Source of the DNA: Actinomycetales bacterium
GTDB taxonomy: Bacteria > Actinomycetota > Actinomycetes > Actinomycetales > Microbacteriaceae
NCBI GenBank assembly: GCA_015654575.1
Contig: JAATGR010000084.1
Location: 1-44,924, forward strand
Direction: 5' to 3'
DNA: 44,924 bases
How positions within the stretch are numbered: position 1 is the stretch's first letter; each line of letters opens with the position of its first letter. Below the pieces are notes generated by a model. The model ran no database searches. It saw nothing but the letters and a program-made list of their open reading frames with translations, and was not told where the DNA came from. A program made the position numbers and the translations under genes. Shown here in pieces: positions 40,342 through 44,924 of the stretch.

Positions 40342-40370
40342 TTGACGCGTTGCAGATGTGACTGATGTTG
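40342..40370 (+). promoter_or_regulatory. Candidate promoter of the M23 endopeptidase gene
   Basis: TTGACG (40342-40347) is followed after 17 bases by ATGTTG (40365-40370), a weak -10, about 38 bases before the GTG start. The rest of 40178-40408 is non-coding and also holds the tRNA promoter (minus-strand TATGCT near 40215). Confidence 0.35.
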
Positions 40371-40408
40371 TTAGTGTTGTTCGAGTTACGAGACCGAAGG
40401 GTATTTCC

Positions 40409-41773
40409 GTGACGCACACCGAGACCGAGCACGCGCTCGACGCGCACGAATGCGGTTGCGCCCCGACGCCGCGCGAACGACGTCTGCTGTGGCATCCCGT
40501 CAACCGTCGCACCGCACTCGGCATGGGGGCGCTCGGCGCTATCGCGGTCGCCGGTCTCGGCGCGACATCCTTCTCCCCCGCGTACGCGATCGACGGATAC
40601 CCGTCGTGGAGCGACGTCGAAGCGGCCAAGGCGGATGAAAGCGCGAAAGCCGCCGAAGTCACCAAGATCCAGCAGATCATCGCTGACCTGCAGGCGGACG
40701 TCGCGAACAAGCAGGCCGTCGCGGACCAGAAAGCCGCCGACTTCTACGAAGCCCAGCAGGCGTTCTACGACGCGTCCCAGAAGGCGGACGACCTGCAGTC
40801 GCAGGCCGACACGCAGTCGGCGGCTGCGGTCGAGGCCGCCAACGCCGCTGGTCGGGTCGCCAGCCAGCTCTACCGCAGCGGCGGCGACGACACCGCGATG
40901 CAGCTGTTCCTCGCCGGATCCGCCGCCAGCGCCGACGATCTTCTCGCCCGGTTGGGCACGATGGACAAACTCCTCGAGCGAAACCAGGCCGTCTACGCGG
41001 CCGCGGTGAACGCCCGCAACACTGCGCAGAGCCTCAGCGATCAGGCGCAGGTCGCCCGCGACGAGCGCGACAAGCTGCAGCAGGCCGCGGACCAGGCCAT
41101 GCAGGACGCGCAGGACGCTGCGACCGCTGCGCAAGCGGCGCTTGACGAGCAGGACAACAACCTCACGACCCTGCAGGCGCAGCTCGCTGCGCTTCAGGAC
41201 ACCACCGCGAAGACCGTCGCGGACTATCAGGCCGGTGTCGAGGAAGCCAAACGTCAGGCCGCGGCCGCTGCCGCGGCGGCTGCGGCAGCCGCAGCTGCGG
41301 CAGCGGCCGCGGCGAACAGCAGCAGCAGTGCCAGCGGCGGTGGACAAGCCTCTTCCACCAGCAGCGGATGGGTGCGCCCCGCCGGCGGCTCGGAGAGCTC
41401 GGGCTACGGCGCACGCACGTCGGTGTGCGTCGCGAGCGGCTGCTCCAGCAGCTTCCACTACGGCGTCGACCTCGCCCCGGGATGCTACGCCAACATCTAT
41501 GCCGCGTACTCCGGAACCGTGAAGTATTCCGGCATGACCAGTGGCTACGGCAACTACATCAGCATCGACCACGGCGGCGGCGTCGGCACCGGATACGGTC
41601 ACGCGGCGGCCCGCTACGTCAGCACCGGACAGTATGTCACCGCGGGTCAGGTCATCGCCGCGGTCGGGAACACCGGCATCTCCACCGGCTGCCACCTGCA
41701 TTTCGAGGTGTACAGCAACTGGTCGCCGATCAACCCGACCCCGTTCATGGCCGCGCGGGGCGTCTCCGTCTGA
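40409..41773 (+). CDS. M23 peptidoglycan endopeptidase with coiled coil and polyalanine linker
   Basis: A 454-residue exported hydrolase of the NlpD/EnvC-like type. The N-terminus contains NRRTALGMGALGAIAVAGLGATSFSPAYA (about 32-60), an RR-containing signal that may be Tat-directed. A long Ala/Gln-rich coiled coil (about 70-280) follows, then 19 consecutive Ala (41258-41314), a Ser/Gly linker, and an M23 domain with canonical zinc ligands: FHYGVDLAPG (His, Asp), GYGHAA and CHLHFEVY. It cuts peptide crosslinks during growth or division. The GTG at 40409 follows GAAGGG. It is unlike the altered M23-like lipoprotein at 9033, whose first ligand is missing. A hairpin overlaps its stop. Confidence 0.92.
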   Translation: MTHTETEHALDAHECGCAPTPRERRLLWHPVNRRTALGMGALGAIAVAGLGATSFSPAYAIDGYPSWSDVEAAKADESAKAAEVTKIQQIIADLQADVANKQAVADQKAADFYEAQQAFYDASQKADDLQSQADTQSAAAVEAANAAGRVASQLYRSGGDDTAMQLFLAGSAASADDLLARLGTMDKLLERNQAVYAAAVNARNTAQSLSDQAQVARDERDKLQQAADQAMQDAQDAATAAQAALDEQDNNLTTLQAQLAALQDTTAKTVADYQAGVEEAKRQAAAAAAAAAAAAAAAAAAANSSSSASGGGQASSTSSGWVRPAGGSESSGYGARTSVCVASGCSSSFHYGVDLAPGCYANIYAAYSGTVKYSGMTSGYGNYISIDHGGGVGTGYGHAAARYVSTGQYVTAGQVIAAVGNTGISTGCHLHFEVYSNWSPINPTPFMAARGVSV

Positions 41774-41783
41774 TCCCGGAGAC
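41762..41783 (+). terminator. Hairpin overlapping the M23 stop codon
   Basis: GTCTCCG (41762-41768) and CGGAGAC (41777-41783) enclose an 8-base loop that includes the stop codon. It lies between the convergent M23 and pyrophosphatase genes. Confidence 0.4.
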
Positions 41784-41808
41784 ACAGAACCGGCAACGTC
41801 CGGAGGGG

Positions 41809-42300
41809 TCAGCCCTTGTGCTCGGTGAGACGGTCGAACGCCTCGGTCACGAGCTTCTCCGCCGTGGCGGCATCCGCCCAGTCGTCGACCTTGACCCACT
41901 TGCCGGGCTCCAGGTCCTTGTAGTGCTCGAAGAAGTGGGTGATCTCCTTCTTGGTGTATTCGGGGATGTCGTCGACGTCCTGGATGTGCGCCCATCGCGG
42001 ATCCTTCGCGAGCACTGCCACGACCTTGTCGTCGCCGCCGGCCTCGTCGCTCATCTTCAGCACGCCGACTGGTCGCACCGAGGCGCTCACACCCGGGTAG
42101 AGATCGTGGTCGAGCAGAAGGAGCACGTCGAGCGGGTCGCCGTCCTCGCCGAGCGTGTTCTCGAAGAAGCCGTAGTTGGCGGGGTATCCGAACACCGTGT
42201 AGAGGATGCGGTCCAGTGCGACACGGCCGGTCTCATGGTCGACCTCGTACTTGACGCGGCTGCCGCGGGGGATCTCGATGACGGCGTCGTATGCGCCCAT
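41809..42300 (-). CDS. ppa: Inorganic pyrophosphatase
   Basis: A 163-residue family I soluble pyrophosphatase that hydrolyses PPi to phosphate and drives biosynthesis forward. It shows IEIPRGSRVKYEVDHETGRVALDRILYTVFGYPANYGFFENTLGEDGDPLDVLLL (about 8-62), which contains the signature D-G-D-P-L-D-V, and DDKVVAVLAKDPRWAHIQDVDDIP. Length is typical of bacterial enzymes of this family. AAGGAG precedes the ATG at 42300. It is divergent from tilS and the pair is common near ftsH in actinobacteria. Confidence 0.96.
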   Translation of the reverse strand: MGAYDAVIEIPRGSRVKYEVDHETGRVALDRILYTVFGYPANYGFFENTLGEDGDPLDVLLLLDHDLYPGVSASVRPVGVLKMSDEAGGDDKVVAVLAKDPRWAHIQDVDDIPEYTKKEITHFFEHYKDLEPGKWVKVDDWADAATAEKLVTEAFDRLTEHKG

Positions 42301-42419
42301 GCCTTGCTCCTTGCTCGTTCGACGGATGCCGCGGACCAGCCTAGTGCGCGCATGTCTGAGATCACCGGGCCGGGCGGCGGTCGGTTGGTCGCGGGCCGCC
42401 TCCGGATACGGTGGGGCGC

Positions 42420-43409
42420 ATGAGTCCCTCGCTCGACCCCGCCGTCGCGGAGATCCGTCGCCACGTCCGCGAAGCGCTGGAATCGATCGAGGGAACGACC
42501 GTGATCGTCGCCCTCTCCGGTGGGGCCGACTCGCTCGCCCTCGCCGCCGCGGTCGCGTTCGAGGCGCCTGTGCTGGGTCTGCGTGCCACCGCGATCACGG
42601 TCGACCACGGACTGCAGAGCGGCTCCGCCGAGATCGCGGAGCGCGCCGCATCCGCCGCCCGCGGCCTCGGCCTCGCGGCGCGCGTGATCCGTGTCCGCGT
42701 CGGGGAATCGGGCGGCCCGGAGGCGGCAGCGCGGGAGGCCCGTTACGCCGCGCTGCGAGAGGCGTCTGTGATGGCCGATGCGGTGCCGGTACTTCTCGCC
42801 CACACCCTCGACGACCAGGCCGAGACGGTGCTGCTGGGTCTCGCGCGCGGCTCGGGCGCCACCAGTCTTGGCGGCATGTGGCCGGACCGCTCCGAGTCGG
42901 GCGTGCGGTGGCTGCGGCCACTGCTGCATGTGCGCCGGGCGACGACCCGAGCAGCCTGTTTCGCCGCGGGGCTGGATCCCTGGCAGGATCCGCACAACGC
43001 CGACCTCCGCTTCACTCGGGTCCGGGTACGCGAACGGGTACTGCCGGTGTTGGAGGCCGAGCTCGGACCTGGCATCGCGGACGCTCTCGCCCGTACGGCC
43101 GAGCAGCTGCGGGAGGATGCCGCCGCGTTCCAGGAGATGATCGAGGAGACCATCGAGGACATCGTGGAACCGGCCGAGGCCGGGATCGCCGTCTCGGTCG
43201 CGGCGCTGGCGGCGAACCCGCCCGCGCTGCGCAATCGCGTCATCCGTCTGGTCGTGGCCAGCGAGTTCCACGTCGCGCTGACCCGCTCCCAGACCATCGA
43301 GGTCGCACGCCTGGTCACCGACTGGCACGGTCAGGCGTTCATCGACCTCCCGGGGTGCCGGGCTCGCCGCGTCGCCGGTCGGATCGAGTTCACGGCGGAG
43401 CACTCCTAG
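42420..43409 (+). CDS. tilS: tRNA(Ile)-lysidine synthetase
   Basis: A 329-residue N-type ATP pyrophosphatase that adds lysine to C34 of the AUA-reading tRNA-Ile. The PP-loop SGGADSLALAAAV (about 36-48) and the downstream LLAHTLDDQAETVLLGLARGSG (about 123-144) are diagnostic; DPHNADLRFTRVRVRERVLPVLE is the conserved region that holds the tRNA. It has no long C-terminal domain, as in other actinobacterial TilS. TACGGT lies seven bases before the ATG at 42420, close to the leaderless pattern; GGTGGGG is also there as a possible ribosome-binding site. hpt follows nine bases after the stop. Confidence 0.95.
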   Translation: MSPSLDPAVAEIRRHVREALESIEGTTVIVALSGGADSLALAAAVAFEAPVLGLRATAITVDHGLQSGSAEIAERAASAARGLGLAARVIRVRVGESGGPEAAAREARYAALREASVMADAVPVLLAHTLDDQAETVLLGLARGSGATSLGGMWPDRSESGVRWLRPLLHVRRATTRAACFAAGLDPWQDPHNADLRFTRVRVRERVLPVLEAELGPGIADALARTAEQLREDAAAFQEMIEETIEDIVEPAEAGIAVSVAALAANPPALRNRVIRLVVASEFHVALTRSQTIEVARLVTDWHGQAFIDLPGCRARRVAGRIEFTAEHS

Positions 43410-43418
43410 ACTCGAGTC

Positions 43419-43970
43419 ATGCGCGCCGCCGACCTCGCCGCCGACCTTCTGGACGTGCTGGCCACCGAGGAACAGATCCACGCCAAGCTCGACGAGATCG
43501 CCGCGAAGGTCACCGCCGATTACGCCGGCAAGGATCTCGTGCTCGTCGGGGTCCTCAAAGGCGCGGTGATGGTCATGGCGGACTTCTCCCGGGCGCTACC
43601 GATCCTCGTGCCGATGGACTGGATGGCGGTCTCCTCCTACGGCACCGGTACCCGTTCCAGCGGCGTGGTGCAGATCCGCAAGGACCTCGATACTGACATC
43701 CACGACAAGCACGTGCTCATCGTCGAGGACGTCATCGACTCGGGCCTCACCCTGTCCTGGCTGCTGGACAACTTCGCCGCCCGCGGCGCTGCGTCGGTCG
43801 AGGTGTTCGCGCTGCTGCGCAAGCCGGAGGCCGCGAAGGTGCACATCGACTGCCGCTACGTCGGCTTCGACATCCCGAACGAGTTCGTCGTCGGCTACGG
43901 CCTCGACTACGCCGAGCGCTACCGGAATCTCCGCGACGTGGCCGTGCTCGCGCCCCATGTCTACAGCTGA
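43419..43970 (+). CDS. hpt: Hypoxanthine phosphoribosyltransferase
   Basis: A 183-residue purine salvage enzyme making IMP or GMP from PRPP. The PRPP-binding motif VLIVEDVIDSGLTLSWL (about 92-108) and VLVGVLKGAVMVMADFSRAL with the later KVHIDCRYVGFDIPNEFVVGYGLDYAERYRNL are standard. TAGACT (43407-43412) lies exactly six bases before the ATG at 43419, so it can be transcribed as a leaderless mRNA even though it follows tilS by nine bases; the -10 overlaps the tilS stop codon. The tilS-hpt-ftsH order is conserved in many Gram-positive bacteria. Confidence 0.96.
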   Translation: MRAADLAADLLDVLATEEQIHAKLDEIAAKVTADYAGKDLVLVGVLKGAVMVMADFSRALPILVPMDWMAVSSYGTGTRSSGVVQIRKDLDTDIHDKHVLIVEDVIDSGLTLSWLLDNFAARGAASVEVFALLRKPEAAKVHIDCRYVGFDIPNEFVVGYGLDYAERYRNLRDVAVLAPHVYS

Positions 43971-44004
43971 CCACGCTGCCGTCCCTCCCCGCCCCCTCTT
44001 TCCG

Positions 44005-44072
44005 CTTGCCGAGTGTCCACGACACGCGGATGTGGCGGCCCGCGAGCCCGCGTGTCGTGGACACTCGGCAAG
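44005..44072. repeat. Long hairpin repeat, copy B (25-bp perfect stem, 18-base loop)
   Basis: Arms 44005-44029 and 44048-44072 are exact complements. The core GAGTGTCCACGACACGCGG and 18-base loop length match copy A (3008-3067), in opposite orientation. It lies between hpt and ftsH in a 224-base spacer, so it may terminate the hpt transcript. Confidence 0.8.
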
Positions 44073-44130
44073 CAGGGAGTGTGGATTCCGCCGTGGGCGA
44101 ATGCACAGACGGGCCATAGCGGGCCCGCGC

Positions 44131-44136
44131 TACCCT
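44131..44136 (+). promoter_or_regulatory. Candidate -10 of ftsH
   Basis: TACCCT, of the same form as the -10 boxes of the leaderless genes here, lies 58 bases before the ftsH start; no clear -35. It would give ftsH an untranslated leader of about 50 bases. Confidence 0.3.
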
Positions 44137-44175
44137 GAGACGATCCGCTGCGCGCGAATCCGTCGACGAAAGGGC

Positions 44176-44190
44176 CGGGGAAAGTCCCCG
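44176..44190 (+). promoter_or_regulatory. Small hairpin just before the ftsH start codon
   Basis: CGGGGA (44176-44181) pairs with TCCCCG (44185-44190) around AAG, four bases before the ATG. It contains or hides the only purine-rich sequence near the start, so it might limit translation initiation. Confidence 0.35.
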
Positions 44191-44194
44191 CACA

Positions 44195-44924
44195 ATGGAC
44201 TTCAAGAAGATCACTCGCAATCCGCTGATCTATGTGCTGTTGATCGGGCTGCTGCTCATCGTGGGCTTCTCGCTGATCTCCAGCCTCGGGGCGGCCAAGC
44301 AGGTCACGACCCAGGAGGGGCTCACACTCCTGCAGGGGACGACCGTCTCCAAGGTCACCAACACCGACGGTGATCAGCGGGTCGACATGACGCTGTCGAC
44401 GCCGTACGACGGTGCGACCGACGTGCAGTTCTATTACGTGTCTGCCCGCGCGGACGAGGTCGTCTCCGCGATCGACGCCGCCACCCTCAGCGACGGCTAC
44501 GACGATATCGTGCCGCGGACCACCTGGTTCGACAGCGTGCTCTCGTTGCTGCTGCCGATCCTGCTGCTGGGCATCATCTTCTGGTTCCTGTTGTCGTCCG
44601 CCCAGGGCGGCGGCAGCAAGGTCATGCAGTTCGGCAAATCACGCGCCAAGCTCGTGACCAAAGAAACCCCGACCGTCACCTTCGGCGACGTCGCGGGAGC
44701 CGACGAGGCCATCGAGGAGATGCAGGAAATCAAGGACTTCCTGAAGGATCCTTCGAGGTTCCAGGCACTCGGCGCCCGCATCCCGAAGGGCGTGCTGTTG
44801 TACGGCCCTCCGGGAACCGGCAAGACCCTGCTCGCTCGCGCCGTCGCAGGCGAAGCGGGAGTGCCCTTCTACTCGATCTCCGGCTCGGACTTCGTCGAGA
44901 TGTTCGTCGGTGTCGGCGCCAGCC
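44195..44924 (+). CDS. ftsH: ATP-dependent zinc metalloprotease FtsH, 5' part (3' end outside window)
   Basis: 243 residues of the membrane-bound AAA+ protease are visible. Hydrophobic helices lie at about 8-30 and 107-127, separated by an extracytoplasmic domain. The AAA domain follows with the family entry motif [25 protein letters not shown] and Walker [23 protein letters not shown] (about 207-214), then [11 protein letters not shown], the substrate-gripping pore loop, at the end of the window. It degrades damaged or misassembled membrane and cytoplasmic proteins. It is the third gene of the tilS-hpt-ftsH block. The AAAGGG upstream is about 20 bases away, and a hairpin lies directly before the ATG. 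Confidence 0.96.
   Translation, partial: MDFKKITRNPLIYVLLIGLLLIVGFSLISSLGAAKQVTTQEGLTLLQGTTVSKVTNTDGDQRVDMTLSTPYDGATDVQFYYVSARADEVVSAIDAATLSDGYDDIVPRTTWFDSVLSLLLPILLLGIIFWFLLSSAQGGGSKVMQFGKSRAKLVTKETPTVTFGDVAGADEAIEEMQEIKDFLKDPSRFQALGARIPKGVLLYGPPGTGKTLLARAVAGEAGVPFYSISGSDFVEMFVGVGAS

Noticed and set aside
41258-41314. Polyalanine tract as a slippage-prone repeat
   Set aside because: The 19 Ala codons are mixed GCC/GCG/GCT/GCA, so there is no simple DNA repeat to slip; it is better seen as a protein linker.

Overview
This is a high-GC chromosomal window from an actinobacterium, most likely a Microbacterium-like member of the Microbacteriaceae. The evidence is the codon usage, the Rv2578c-type radical SAM protein, the YkoE-type ECF thiamine-precursor transporter, a mycoredoxin, a tandem TetR regulator, the tilS-hpt-ftsH block, and many genes that look leaderless (a TANNNT-like -10 box six bases before the start codon). 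Genus assignment is inference; no search was run.

Layout. 1-6.3 kb: the 3' end of a DEAD-box RNA helicase; a convergent radical SAM gene broken by an in-frame amber codon; a membrane-anchored M15 D,D-carboxypeptidase; then a three-gene ECF transporter (YkoE-like S component, fused double ATPase, EcfT) on the minus strand. 6.3-14.9 kb: a DUF3516 Ski2-like helicase, two exported lipoproteins (M23-like and GH3), a butanediol-dehydrogenase-type enzyme and RecQ. 14.8-19.4 kb: a glycoside cassette, with a double-TetR repressor divergent from an MFS transporter and a GH3 glycosidase, and two matching operators between them. 19.4-20.7 kb: a DUF559/AbiEi-like gene bracketed by two related hairpins that share a 17-base direct repeat. 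20.9-27.9 kb: acyl-CoA oxidase-like protein, Tag glycosylase, a degenerate resolvase-like protein, a Na+/H+ antiporter, glutamate decarboxylase with a structured leader, and a mycoredoxin. 28-36.4 kb: GT2-GtrA glycosyltransferase, polysaccharide deacetylase with an InlB-like repeat, acyl-CoA synthetase, MarR, siderophore-interacting protein, Zn alcohol dehydrogenase, membrane methyltransferase and PadR.

36.4-39.86 kb is a decayed, lower-GC accessory patch: a MerR gene cut by an IS256-family remnant (itself frameshifted), a fic gene with a one-base frameshift and a promoter palindrome, a solitary HicB-like antitoxin and a methyltransferase. It abuts the 3' end of tRNA-Phe, the last gene of a tRNA-Glu/Asp/Phe cluster. 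40.4-44.9 kb is core: M23 endopeptidase, pyrophosphatase, tilS, hpt and the 5' part of ftsH.

The most unusual points are the amber codon inside a conserved radical SAM gene, the fic frameshift beside an apparent autoregulatory site, the double TetR facing two matching 21-bp operators, the repeat-bracketed DUF559 gene, and a two-copy family of long perfect hairpins with 18-base loops in opposite orientation. I found no CRISPR array and no convincing entirely new multi-gene system. The repeat-bracketed DUF559 module and the tRNA-linked patch are the best candidates for something undescribed.
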